Assembly: GCA_036426205.1 (NCBI GenBank)
Contig: CM071570.1
Span: 4,663,872 to 4,727,871, forward strand
DNA from: Ascaphus truei
Taxonomy: Eukaryota > Chordata > Amphibia > Anura > Ascaphidae
Length of the DNA stretch: 64,000 bases
Direction of reading: 5' to 3'
Both the position numbers and the translations under genes were made by a program. Numbering within the stretch: the stretch's first letter is position 1; the number at the start of each line of letters is the position of its first letter. The notes under the pieces are model-generated. The model did no database searches. It saw only the letters and a program-made list of their open reading frames with translations, and was not told the DNA's origin. This document shows, piece after piece, positions 10,850 to 22,418 of this stretch.

Positions 10850-12690
10850 TTGAATAAATATATATTTTACACAAACAACTATACCCCCCTAAAATACAGT
10901 ACATATATAACATTTTTGTGATGCACAGCAATGATACTATAGGCTGGCGGTGGCCCTCGGGTGTTCCCCGCTGGTGTCCCTGCGGGCCTGCAGTACCAAT
11001 TCTGTGCCCCCCCAAAAATAATTTGCAAACACATAAATACTTTTAAATAAATACACCCCCCCTAACACATACTGTACAGTAATGGGCAAAATTACTATTA
11101 TCCAAATATGGTTAATAGTGCATTTGCCCATTTAAATTACATTAAGCACAATAAATATATTAAATACAGATTGCACTCACCCATGTCTGGCTGCCACGAT
11201 GATGGCCATCCTCATCTTCATCACCGTCCATGACCCCCTCCGATGCTGCAAAAATAAACAAGAATAAAAAAAGCCAATGTAATGTCCCCTAAGCCCTTAA
11301 TCACCTTAGTGTTTATTAACCGCTACAGTCATAAGGGGTTAACCCAATCTCCCCCCCCCACCCTGTGAGACCTAACCATCCCCAACCACTACCAAGGTGG
11401 GAGGCCTACCCACATACCCTTGGGGCCAAATCTCCCTTCCCCCACCCACAGAACCCACAAGAAAAACAATACACAGCCCCACAATAAACATCATTATATT
11501 TATTCAATACATAACCCACCCCCTGTGCCCCCCCATAAATACATGATTTATTATTTTACATACAGGGTTAATACCCCAGGCCCATGGGAATCCCCGGTGG
11601 GACTGATGGGTGGCCGCAGGCTCCAGTGGCCAAGCAAAGGGTTTCACACAGGGTCTGGAGGCTATGGGTGGTCCCCACCAGGTGCCGTGGTCCACCAGGT
11701 GGTATCCGCGGGTCACCGTGGGTTCAAAATGGGGCACCCATAAATGGGCCAGGGGGGCCCAGGGTCAGACCCACAGGTGTCTGAGGGGCCTTGGGTGGTT
11801 CCCACGGGGATCTGGGGGCCCTTGGGTGGTCCCTACTGCTGCGGCCGAGTTTATTCGAGCATTTGCCCGTTCTCGGCCGCAGCAGTAACCTGGTAAGCGC
11901 CGAAGCAGCGGAGGAGCGCCCTCCGATCGGGGCTTTATTCCTCCCGCTGCCGGGTCCGCCGGGTCCCCCGGAACCCCCTGCCGCCGTCCCCCACATCGCG
12001 GGACACCAGGGCTCCCTTGGGGAGCCCTGGACGCGCGTGCAGGGGGCGCAGGCTCCCGATGACGCATGACCGCGCGTCGGTGACGCGCGGCACGCCGAGG
12101 GGCGGCCACTAGCAAGCCGGGAAATCTCCCGGCTTGCGGAACCGGCCGCACTGCACTGCACTGCACTGTGTGTCGGTAGTGTACGTGTCCACGGTGCCCC
12201 CACAGATGTGGGGCCACCGGTTCTTCCCCGCAGGTGTCCCCCGTGGACCCGGCAGCCGTGTGTACCAGTGAGAAGTCCGAGGAGACCTCAGGTGCTCCCC
12301 AGAGGTCCCCGCAGACCTAAGGAACCAACCCTGTATTTAAAATAAATAAACCTTGTCCTGTACATATAAATAAAAACACCCCCCAACACATACAGTACAG
12401 TAATGTGCAAAAAAAATATTATGCAGATATGGATAATAGAATATTTGCCCATTAATAAAAACAGCATAAATAAATTAAATAAATAGAGTTCTACTTACCC
12501 CATGGCAATGAGATGCAGTCCGGTCATCAAACGGGTTCCGTTGCCAAAAGAATCCATTGAAAATACTTTGAGGGGCCAGTTAACACCTTAATCACCTTAG
12601 CGGTTAATAACTGCTAAGTAATAAGGGGTTAATCCACCCTGCACCAATACCAACCCTTCACCCATTCATTTGTACACTGTGTAATATATA
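10850..12690 (-). repeat. Repeat family A, left copy (inverted relative to 55.9-58.3 kb)
   Basis: Read on the minus strand this region follows the same order as 55880-58330. Landmarks are GTACAAATGAATGGGTGAAGG, the AGCGGTTAATAACCGCT palindrome, CATGGGGTAAGTAGA, a GGGCCC-rich central block, a terminal ATAATGATGTTTATT, TTGGCCCCAAGGGTATGTGG and GGTAAGGCCT-like blocks. The GC-rich centre gives overlapping ORFs on both strands that look like composition artefacts. I do not know the family; it is palindrome-rich and has no recognisable protein. Confidence 0.65.
11836..11885. mobile_element. 50-bp miniature TIR element, TA-flanked
   Basis: CTGCTGCGGCCGAG at the left end and its exact complement CTCGGCCGCAGCAG at the right end enclose only 22 bases. 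TA lies directly on both sides (11834-11835 and 11886-11887). The core TTTATTCGAGCA matches the inner end of the 395-399 bp MITE family at 30.5, 43.2 and 57.6 kb, so this looks like an extreme internal deletion derivative. Confidence 0.6.
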
Positions 12691-12692
12691 TA

Positions 12693-12732
<40 letters not shown>

Positions 12733-12734
<2 letters not shown>

Positions 12735-13070
12735 AGCATACCCCGCTTTAAGGACACTCACTTTAAGTACACTCACGAGTAAAGACATATTGAACAATAG
12801 GCAAACGGCAGCTCATGCATGTGCCCTTCAGCACGTCCTGAACAGCAATACCGACTCCCTACCTATACCGAAGCTGTGCGCATGCGGGGAGACTATAGAG
12901 CCTGTTACAAAAGCGTTATTTACATCAGTTATGCACGTATACAGTATGACGATTGCAGTGCAGTACATGCATCAATAAGTGAGGAAAAAGGTAGTGCTTC
13001 ACTTTAAGTACATTTTCGCTTTACATGCATGCTCCGGTCCCATTGCGTACGATAATGCGGGGTATGCCTG
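12733..13070. mobile_element. 338-bp mariner-type MITE
   Basis: The termini CAAGCATACCCCGC and GCGGGGTATGCCTG are inverted repeats with one mismatch, flanked by TA on both sides, which is the target duplication of Tc1/mariner elements. CACTTTAAGTACA recurs near both ends as a subterminal repeat. It has no transposase of its own. Confidence 0.8.
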
Positions 13071-13235
13071 TATATGCTGTCCCTTGATGTCGTGTTGCAA
13101 CCGGTATCGTATGGTGCGATAGAATAAAGATATATATATATACAGATAGATTGATATATGATGATATATAGATTATATATTGATGAATAGATATAAACAT
13201 ATATACATATATACATATATATATAATAAGATATA

Positions 13236-13945
13236 CTAGCTGAGAGGACCCGGCGTGCCGCGGATGTAATGTTACCGCTCCTCTCTCTATCTCTCTTCTC
13301 TCTCTTGTCTCCCCCTCCTCTGTCTCTGTTCCCCACGTTACACATCCAGATTCAGTCTCCTCCCCATCCTTTACAGCTTGTTCCCCCCCTTACAGCTTCA
13401 TGCAGTGTGTGGTGCAGTCAGTAATTTGTGTGCGTCAGTCAGTCTGATGCACAAACACACACACAGACTGACGACTGACGCACACACACAGTCAGTGGTG
13501 GCGTGCGTGTGTGCCTCAGTCAGTGTGTCGTGTGTGTGCCTCAGTCAGTGTGTGCGTGTTCTTGTGTGTTCATTCAGTCAGTGTGTGTGTGGCCGTCAGT
13601 CAGTGGTGTGTGGTCAGTCAGTGTGTTTGTGTCGTGTGCATCAGTCAGTCAGTGTGTTCTGTGTGGTGTGTGTGCGCCAGTCAGTGTGTGTGTGTTGTGC
13701 GTCAGTCAGTGCCGTGTGTGGTGTGCATGTAGTGTGGTGTCAGTCAGTCCGTGTGTGTCGTGTGTGTTGTGGTGTGGTGTGTGTATGTCAGTAGTCAGTG
13801 TGGTGTGGTAGTCAGTGTGTGTGTGTCATGTCAGTGTGTGTGTGTGTGTCAGTCAGTGTGTGTGTGTGGGTGTCAGTCAATGTGTGTGGTCTCAGTGGTG
13901 TGTGTGTGTGTGCGTGCTTCAGTGTGTGTGTGAGTGCTATACAGT
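13236..13945 (-). mobile_element. Helitron 3' terminus with GT-rich body, minus strand
   Basis: Read on the minus strand, a GCCGGGTCC hairpin-like segment is followed by CAGCTAG and a T, the same terminus as at 55871 and 56685. Rightward lie a pyrimidine-rich block (13270-13360) and 13400-13940, which is GT-rich with CAGTCAGTGTGTG units. No matching 5' TC end was found, so the left part of the element is missing or unrecognisable. Confidence 0.55.
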
Positions 13946-14089
13946 ATATTTTATCAGATAGCATGATAAGAATCTATATATAGCATTATCTTATAATAAT
14001 AAATAATAGAAATATCATGTAGTGTTATAGAGATAATTGATAGCATGATATGATATTAATAGTAGAGGCAATGTCTCTTAAGAAGGCGC

Positions 14090-14700
14090 AGGGAGATTGT
14101 GACGTGAGAGGTTTGGTGCGCGGGCTGGATCTCTGCCACCAACTCCCACCTCAGCAGCTACGCGAAAGAACGCCGCAGCCGCCTTACGCGCTCACTCACT
14201 GACTCTGCAAGCCCCAGCCACGACTACACGGCACGGAACCCCACGGCCAGCGGGGGCACGAGACCCCCCGGCACCGCAGCGGGCGGGCAAAGTAGGGGCA
14301 CAGCGCCGGACCGCCCTGGCCACCCACAGTGGAGGGAGCCCAGAGCGGGCCTCACGAGGAGGGCCAGTGGGGATGGTGCGAGTCAGGTCGCGTCCACTCA
14401 GTCGCAGGGCGCATTGTGAGCCCGCGCACCCCGCAGGGGCAGGGGCCTGTGAGGGGCGCATTGAGCCCCGGCACGCAAGAAGACTGGGTCCAAGGGAGGG
14501 GCAGTGGCGAGTGGTCGGGGCTGGCAGGATTTACGGATTGTCCCGTGACACGCCAGGACCTATGCAGTTACATTGTATCTGCGGCTCGCAGGATTTCCAG
14601 CCCGGAGGCTGCGGGGGACCGAGGGGGGCGAGTTGTTATGGAGGCAGAGGTAAGGCAACCGCTTACCTGAAGTGTATGTGTATCTAGATATTGTGGTAAG
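14090..14700. other. GC-rich segment, no gene recognised
   Basis: 14150-14650 is CpG-rich with overlapping ORFs in several frames, none with a recognisable domain. It may be a promoter-like or retroelement leader fragment. Confidence 0.3.
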
Positions 14701-14959
14701 GGGGGCACAGGGTGTGTGTGAGATTACTTAGAGCACACACCAGCACCCCCATGAGAGGTGTGGGGGGTGTGGCGCGGGCCAGGGAGCCATCTCAATTGGC
14801 CCTGGACGCGACGGCGAGTGACGGGCCACCAAGGTGTCAATGTGATTGCCCCTAGGGACAGGACAGCAGGCATACAACAGTTTGAGAAATATGATAGCAG
14901 TTATATATTATATATTATATATATATATATATATACTATATATATTATATATATATACT

Positions 14960-15776
14960 GTATATACAAATACAACTGTGTGCTCATCTGCTGTCTTAGA
15001 AGGTCTGCAAAAACCCCGCCTTTCCCCCTTTTATCACCCAGCATACAGCACTTCCACTGCAGCAAGGATTCTGGGAAAATGACATGCAAATGAGCACACA
15101 GTTTCACGTTTTGCACTCAAATAAAACCATTTTTTAACATTTTTCCTATAGGCTTAAGCTTGCTGCATGGTCACAGCTTTGAGCACAGCCAGGGTTAAGG
15201 TGCATACCCAGAAAACCACCCACAGACAGCTGTTTTCTGTTTCTCAAAGGAAAGCAAATATGCAAATACAACTGTGTGCTCATCTGCAATGTCTTTGCAT
15301 ATTTGCTTTCCTGTGGGAGGGTTTTGTCACTTTTTTTACTCACCATAACTTAACTCAGTATTATGGTATAGCCTATCCCATAGCCTCTTTGCATACCCAG
15401 TTAAAATCAACCCCACACGATGAGACCAATCAAGGTCAAAAACAGCTGTCTGTGGGTGAGTTTTCTGGGTATGCACCTTAACCCTGGCTTGTGCTCAAAG
15501 CTTTTGTGACCATGCAGCAAGCTAAGCCTATAGGGGAACATGTTAAAAATGATTTTGAGGCAAAAAGTGACACTGTGCTCATTTGCATGTCATTTCCCAG
15601 AATCCCTTGCTGCAGTGGAAGTGCTGTATGCTGGGTGGTAATGGGGAAAGGCGGGGTTGCAGACCTGCCTAAGATGCAGATGAGCACACAGTGGTAATTT
15701 GCATATTTGCTTTCGTGGTGGACGGTTTTTGTCACTTTTTTTACTCACCATAACTTAATCTGCAGTATTATGATAT
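14960..15776. repeat. Long foldback element with about 270-bp arms
   Basis: The left arm (about 14966-15237) and right arm (about 15436-15706) are inverted copies. Shared blocks are TGTGTGCTCATCTGC, CCCCGCCTTTCCCC, CACTTCCACTGCAGCAAGG, GACATGCAAATGAGCAC, GCTGCATGGTCAC and CATACCCAGAAAA. The spacer (about 200 bases) has a smaller inverted repeat around GCAAATATGCAAATAC. Four octamer motifs (ATGCAAAT or complement) lie at 15084, 15260, 15581 and 15697. (AT)n runs flank both ends. Confidence 0.85.
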
Positions 15777-16079
15777 ATATATATATAATCAGATAAGGCA
15801 GTTGGCACTCCATAGGTGCTGGTAAGCCACAGGTGCACGTCCCATATAGATAGAGAATGTAGTTATACGTTACCGTTCCAAGGATTGGGTAAACAAGAGA
15901 CAGCACTCAATGTTGTGAAATCAAAGTGTATTAGTGAAAGCAAAAATACATCCAAGAACCAACGTTTCGGCTCCTACAGAATGGGACCTTCCTCCCCTGT
16001 AGGACCCCTAACCCCTATAACCCTAACATACAGTACTGTACACATACAGTACTGTATATGCACATAATAAATGATACTA
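15777..16079 (-). repeat. Repeat fragment with a hammerhead-like motif remnant
   Basis: On the minus strand GGAAGGTCC, a loop, AGGAGCCGAAACGTTGG (about 15962-16000) resembles the motif at 8461 and 37226 with a decayed stem. The rest is AT-rich interspersed repeat. Confidence 0.35.
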
Positions 16080-17760
16080 TGGGCCGGAGGGCGGGCGGAG
16101 ATGTGTTGCACAGAGAGAGATCCGCTGCTCTCTCTCTGCGCAAACAGCGGCACATTAAAATTATTTTAAATACATTTTTATTTATAGTGTAGATGTGCAG
16201 GGGGTCTCGGGAGCTGACACCGCACTGGTTTCAGGTCCGGGGACCCCCTGCTTCCGAGATACAGCCCCCTTATGAGGTGCCGGTATCCCTCTGCGTTGGC
16301 TGTCCCGATCACGTGATCGCGGCCTGTGTTAAACCAAGCAGAGCAGAGGGATACCGGCCACCCCAAAAGGGGGCCTGTATCTCGGGGGAGCAGGGGGTCC
16401 TCGGACCTGAAACCAAAACGTTCTGCTCCGGAGACCCTCTGCACATGTACAGTATAAATAAAACACATATATAAATAAACACTCGTCTTTACCTTAGCGG
16501 CTATGCGCTATGGTAAAGAGCAGCATTTCTGTATTTTTAATAATATTGTACAGTGAGCAGGGGGTTCCCTGAGCCAGAAATCTAAACTCAGGGGGCCCCT
16601 GCTCCTGCTCAATATTATTAAAAATACAGAAATGTGCTTCATTACCATAGCGTATAGCCGCTAAGGCAATGAAGGGGTTAACCCACGTGCCCGCTTTATT
16701 GTGGGTAGCGGGGGGGGTGAAGGGTATTTGACCCTGTGTGAGTTTAGGACTTGGAGGGGGGTTGCGGGTGCACTTAACCCCTTCACGTACACTTATGAAG
16801 TCTAAGACCGCTACGGTCATGAAGGGGTTAACCACTCCCGCGACCCCCCCCCCTGCAAGCCCAAAACAACCACCATTGGGGCTAATACCCCCTTCACCCA
16901 CCCCCACTACCCACAATAAAAAATAATCACACACAGCATCCCCGCAATACATAAATAAATAAATAAATACAAATAAATACATTTGATTTTATTCCTAGTG
17001 TAGATGTGCAGGGGGTCTCGGGAGCTGAACCGCGTTGGTTTCAGGACCGGGGAACCCCTTCCCCCCGAGATACAGACCCCTTTATGAGGTGCTGGTATCC
17101 CTCTGTGTTGAGGCCCCGATCACGTGACCGCAGCCTGTTAAACCAAGCAGAGGGATACCGGCACCCCCTAAAGGGGCCTTTATCTCGGGGGGCAGGGGGT
17201 CCCCGGACCTGAAACCAAAACGTTTCTGCTCCGGAGACCCTCTGCACATGTACAGTATGAATAAAACACATATATAAATAAACACTCGTTCTTTACCTTA
17301 GATGCTATGTGCTATGGTAACGAAGCAGCATTTCTGTATTTTAATAATATTGTACAGTGAGCAGGGGGTTCCCTGAGCCACAAATTAATGCTCAGGGGAC
17401 CCCCTGCTCCTGCACAATATTATTAAAAATACAGAAATGCTGTTTCATTACCATAGCGGATAGCCGCTAAGCAATGAAGGGGTTTAACTCACCGTGCCCG
17501 CTTTATTGTGGGTAGCGGGGATGGGTGAGGGGGGTATTTGGCCCTTGGTATGAGTTTAGGACTTGCGGGGGGGTTGCGGGTGCACTTAACCAGTTAATAC
17601 CGCTACGGTCATGAAGGTTTTAAGCCCTCCCGCTACCCCCCCACAAGCCCTAAACAAGCACCGTTGGGGCTAATACCCCCTTCACCCACCCCCGCTACCC
17701 ACAATAAAAAAAACCTCACACACAGTAGCCGCCAAAAAAAAAAAAAAATCTAAATAAATA
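16080..17760. repeat. Repeat family B, two tandem copies
   Basis: Copy 1 (about 16170-16984) and copy 2 (about 16985-17750) share the same order. Each has a hairpin pair GTGCAGGGGGTCTC ... GGAGACCCTCTGCAC about 270 bases apart, and a second inverted repeat from GCTATGGTAA ... AATATTGTACAGTGAGCAGG to its complement, ending in a near-palindrome AGCGGATAGCCGCT and ATGAAGGGGTTAA. A third copy is at 58440-59190. The unit contains no supported gene. A and B share the AGCGGTTA/TAACCGCT palindrome module. Confidence 0.75.
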
Positions 17761-17764
17761 AATA

Positions 17765-18640
17765 AATAAATGTCTGCTTGTCATTGTGATTTTAGTCGTC
17801 CCTGGCCGAGCATCACCTCTCTGCGCCTGCATGTAATCCTCTTTGGGAAGGGAGCTACATAGCTGATGATTACTGTGCATGCGTATATAGCTTCACCACT
17901 GCTTGCATGCAAAGTTCAAGAGTGAGTGACCAAAAAGAATATATATTTTTTTTTCTTCGTCATTTTTTATTTTTATTTTCTCCACAAGCCTGCCTAAACC
18001 ATCTTGATATTATAATATTCAATCTGTGCTGTAGCTTTTGACTGTGACAATGTGCGTTTGACTGCACATGGTTGATTTGTATGGTTTTTATCTATTTGGG
18101 GGTGTGGGGTTCAAATTATTATGATGACCTGCCTGTTGAAAATATGTCGTGTCTTTGAACTACACTACAGCTAATCCTTCATGCAGCTGTACCCTGTACC
18201 CCCTCCCCCCCCCCACACACACACAAGGCTTGCTCAAGAATTTTAACCTCTTATCGACACCTCTCCAGAACCATTTCGTTTCTAAAGCTTGTCATTATGC
18301 TTTTAATCATCCCTAGCCGTGCACCACCTCTCTGCACCTGCGTGTAATCCTATTTGGGAAGGGAGCTACATAGCCCACCTCTCTTTAATCCTCTTTGGGA
18401 AGAGATCTAGCTGATGATTATTGCGCATGACTCACCCATCCACCCCCCCCCCCACCCTTTGAGGCTTTGTTTACAGGTAACGCTTGTGATAATCCCTTCT
18501 CGAATTTGATATGTAAAATCTGATTTACAGCACTGTGAAATGAGAGTTAAAAAAAACATAATCTGATTCATGTTTTATGCAGTAAATTACCACTTTTTGT
18601 CATTCTTTCTTTTTCTTTGGTGTAGCGGAGGGGTGGTTTG
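17765..18640. repeat. Direct repeat pair about 510 bp apart
   Basis: A segment with CACCTCTCTGCGCCTGC, TAATCCTCTTTGGGAAGGGA and CTGATGATTA (17787-17885) recurs in altered form at 18306-18430, where TAATCCT-TTTGGGAAG is itself doubled. The remainder has no gene. Confidence 0.6.
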
Positions 18641-19499
18641 TCAATGATTATATTATCATGGAATGCTAAGAAATATTTATTTTATTTATAGGAACAACAA
18701 ATAAAATACAAATAATCATGAATAATTACCAAGAATGACAAGTCTTTATCAGTTCTTCTGTCAGTTGAAAATTGAGGGCCGGTGGGATAACATGGAATAT
18801 GCAACATTGATAATAATTTAATTAATAAATTAATAATATATAATAATATATAATAATATAACATTTTCCCATCGTTATCTTCTTCCTCATTCTGTGTAGT
18901 TCATGAGAGAGGGGGAGGTTTTGGGTGGCTAAATCATTGTATATAGATATATATATATAGATATATATTAGATAGATTATATATATATTAGAGATATACG
19001 TTGAGATACACTGTACTGTAAACACAGTGCACACAAGTACAACCATGATACACCCCCTCCCGTCCATCCTTTTTTTCTCTTGAAAAGACAAGAAAGAAAA
19101 AAATAGTGCAGTTGAGTGTTATATGGCATTGTGTGCTGTTATAGCTATCCATATTGGACTACTTTATGCAGTAGTACTGTCAACTAGACTATACTGGAAC
19201 TATGATCTGTAATATGTTAAATACTGTTGCATACCGTGGCTAGTGCTTGCTCTGTCTCAGGGAAAAGAAAAAACTGTGCAGTTAGGTGCATATTATTGCA
19301 TGGATACTATATAGCTACTCCATATGGATACAGTATGACCGGGTTAGTACTGTAAACTAGTCTATAAGAACTACTGTATACTGGACTACTGTTAAATACT
19401 TTGTAACGCCAGATGGCTAGTGCTGCTCTCAGGAAGAAAAAATCATTGCTGTGCTGTACTTACTGTATCATAACAGTACTGCATTGGTGTGCCTGTACT
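18641..19499. other. AT-rich, no gene recognised
   Basis: (AT)n-type stretches at 18800-18990 precede sequence rich in short TACTGTA and CAGTACTG palindromes. Weak direct similarity (GAAAAGAAAAAACTGTGCAGT, 19262) to CAAGAAAGAAAAAAATAGTGCAG (19089) suggests a degenerate tandem unit of about 170 bases. Confidence 0.35.
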
Positions 19500-21015
19500 T
19501 ACCATATACAGTACAGTATATACCATAGTACCTTCCTGATGCTTGCCCATTGCGCTCAATCACAATGGGCAACACAGGCGCAATATGGTCAATATATTTA
19601 TTGCGTCGTTCCACGGTGAGTACATCGTTCAAAGACTCATTATGCCTTGCGCGAACTCTCATTTTTGGATGTTTCACGATTTTTCGGATATGGTCTTTCA
19701 GCGTGATTGCCAGACCATTTCGATAGGATTGAAGTCTGGCGATCTGTCATGGAGGGGGAAAAAAGGACAATTAGTTAAAGAGAGACACAAGTAAAAACAG
19801 TGGGGAAAAAAGAGACACAGTTACCGCACTTCTCCGCTGGCGTCTCACCCAGTGATTACCGCGCTCAGAATATGCGCTGTATACAAGGGTGCTTCGGTCA
19901 TTTACTGGTAGAAATGGTGACCATCTGGGAACTCAGTGTGATGTATTCCACAATTTCATGCACAATTTGCTTTGGAAAAAAGCTTTATTCAAGATTCCTA
20001 TAACAAGAAAAGAAAAGGTGCTCAAAATACTTGACACTAGTACAGTACAGTTTAAGGCAAAGCGTGTGACTTTATTTACCTTCAAAGATGACAATGCATC
20101 CTGGTCCACGCCTAGAGATGGCCACCCCCACAGCATCTCACGGTGTGTTTTGGACGCGGCTTCCTAAATATGTGACCTTTTTGAGGAATTGCAAAGGTGG
20201 AAAATTAGCAGGACACAGTAGACTCGTCAGTGCAGATGCAATCCTGGAAAGTTTCTCCACTGTCAATCCATGCCTGGTCTGGATCACTCTCTTGATCTTG
20301 TTAACGTCCTTATCATAGGGGACGCTCTGTAATGTAGGAATAATTTATATGTACAGTACAGTTTTTCTTGAAACAACACTTCAACCTCCTGTACTGTCCA
20401 GTACTAACTCACACACCCATATTCCAATCCAATTCTGCGTCTCATTTCTTATGCGGTCGCGGAAACAGTGCAATTGTGATTTTGAAGCAGAGTGTATTTG
20501 ACCGTTAAGGCATTCTTCTCATCATTTCTTCCTATTTGTGACCAGAAGAGTTGCCTCCCTACAGTGTACAGAAAAACAACAATCTGTAAGTTACAGTGCA
20601 GTAGTGGCCACAAGTACAGCACATAAGTTTACAGTAAACAATTAATGATGCAGCCTAATAAACATATAATAATACTGTATTTATATATTGTAGTTATATA
20701 AATATACCGAAATAACTATAAAATAGATAGATCTATACTAATATTAGTTATATAATATGCAGCAATATAAAAAATAATAGATATACTGTATTATATTAGT
20801 ATTAAAATATACTTACGCGTTAGTTGACCGTGGTTCTTGTGAGTTGTTGTTTGTTTTTTCTGTGTGCATGATATGGTAGCACACGGTGGTTGATGGCACT
20901 AACGAGGCCGAAGCAGCTAACCAGCGTTGGATATCTACAATTCTGTGTCCACTCGTCGTAGACTCTCCTTAATTCCATGCTGAATCCTTTGAAATCTTTT
21001 AACAGGCATGCTGCG
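19500..21015 (-). pseudogene. Tc1/mariner-superfamily transposase, decayed, with apparent GT-AG introns
   Basis: A DDE transposase would cut and paste the element at TA sites. On the minus strand an N-terminal helix-turn-helix-like piece (VDIQRWL ... STTVCYHI, about 20950-20880) follows a possible acceptor near 21010. Next come FQDCICTDEST (about 20250, first catalytic D block), KGHIFRKPRPKHTV, and CIVIFEG. A GT-AG gap of 82 bases (19998-20079) separates this from GILNKAFF; VHEIVEYI, PDGHHFYQ, a PKHPC block and ETPAE follow. A second GT-AG gap of 81 bases (19744-19824) precedes SPDFNPIEMVW (19740-19710), the third-acid block. Both gaps have pyrimidine-rich 3' ends. Stops and frameshifts lie between blocks, so the copy is dead. 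Element ends were not found. Confidence 0.65.
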
Positions 21016-21256
21016 AGTAGAAAGAAAGTAAAGAAATACAAGCACAAGAATGATATCGAAGTTGTCGAGTGTGTATCAATGTGCAGTGAATCAACAAAAT
21101 GGATGGTGTATTTAACGTAACTAATCACATTAGAGTACGCCCACTTTTAACACCTGCTACCTCGTCGCCATGCAAAAAGGTTGCACACTTTTCATACAGT
21201 ATCCCACCACTCGATGATCTGTTATCTGAACTTTACCTTTTCACGCTAACTGCATT

Positions 21257-22418
21257 GTGTCATCTGCTTCCAAGGATCAACCCCGTTTCTACAGACACAG
21301 GAAGCCACCGCCTCTGCCGTTGCCTATCACACAGAAAACGAAAGGGACCGGGCAGCCTTTCCAAGCCAAGGCCAAAGCGACGGCTAAGGCTAATAAAGAA
21401 AAACTTGGGCTGACCCCAAAGGCTAAGGGTTTAATACACGTAAGCCTTATTATGTCAGAAGAAATTGTGGATGTACCACTTCAAGGCAATACAAATGGCA
21501 GCAATCCATCGAAAACCGGGGCCACTTCTCGATACGCTTCGACGTCTCTGCCGCTGCTCTCCGGAAACTACCCCATCTTCCCACTACTCGTCCACGATGC
21601 TACGGTGGTCTCCAGAAATCCACGGGTACTTTCTCATTATGCTTAGATGACTCTGCGCTTCTCGCCAAGAAATCCACAGTTCACTTTTTCTTCCATCCTC
21701 TTCGACGACGTGTGCGCTTCAATCCCGGAAATCCCAGGTCACATCTCCCAATCCTTCTTAGGCGATGCTGCCGCTTCTCTCAGGGAAAACCCCCAATCTC
21801 CGCTCCATAGCACCCATCCACCCAGATGTCCACAGCACCCATGCACAAGAACCAGCTCATTAGACTGCATGCTGAATGTCGATATCCCCGGAGGAACTCT
21901 ACTATGCTGGTAAAGATAGATCTTCTTTAGGACCATGCTAAATATCTGCATCAACGGATGGAGAAGATGGATCAACGGATGGAGAAGATGTCATGAACGG
22001 ATGGAGAAGATAGAGGACTGACATAGCGGAGTAGAGATACTTAATTTTCTTGTCATGCACCCTGTATCTAGACGCCGGAGCAGGAGGGTGGCTATGGATG
22101 TGATGGAATGGGACATTTGACCACCTTCCCACACAAGTGCACCCCTCTCACCCAGAAGAATTTGTGTATATGTATTGCCATGACGGAGATGATAACATGA
22201 CAACTCCGTCAAGACCACGCCAGGAGACAACATGGCAAACACGACAGGAGGAAAGCTCTCCCAGACAACCTACCCTCACCCCGCCGCCACAAGCACAACC
22301 CGCTCCCAGAAGCACACAGCCCTCCCAGAAATCCCACCTACATACGCTTGCAATGATACGGTGCCCCGACATCATCCTGCGCGAGCTGCCACCGGCACTC
22401 AGGGAGAATATAGGGTGA
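21257..22418 (+). other. Possible decayed ORF, basic then acidic/proline-rich, unknown
   Basis: A 130-codon ORF (21257-21646) starts basic (KAKATAKANKEKLGLTPKAK). The following DNA has recurring SPE(I/T)-type stretches in shifting frames, a 21-base tandem unit encoding STDGEDG (about 21950-22005), and a 94-codon ORF (22137-22418) with EEFVYMYCHDGDDN then a proline- and glutamine-rich tail. This composition is unlike the AT-rich surroundings and suggests a protein gene that lost its frame, running divergently from the transposase. I do not recognise the family. Confidence 0.35.

Noticed and set aside
11584..12217. GC-rich ORFs up to 159 codons on both strands
   Set aside because: Overlapping open frames on both strands in CpG-rich repeat A; homologous ORFs in the inverted copy are not conserved in frame.
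13378..13983. Cysteine- and valine-rich ORFs
   Set aside because: They translate GT-rich CAGTCAGTGTGTG repeats.
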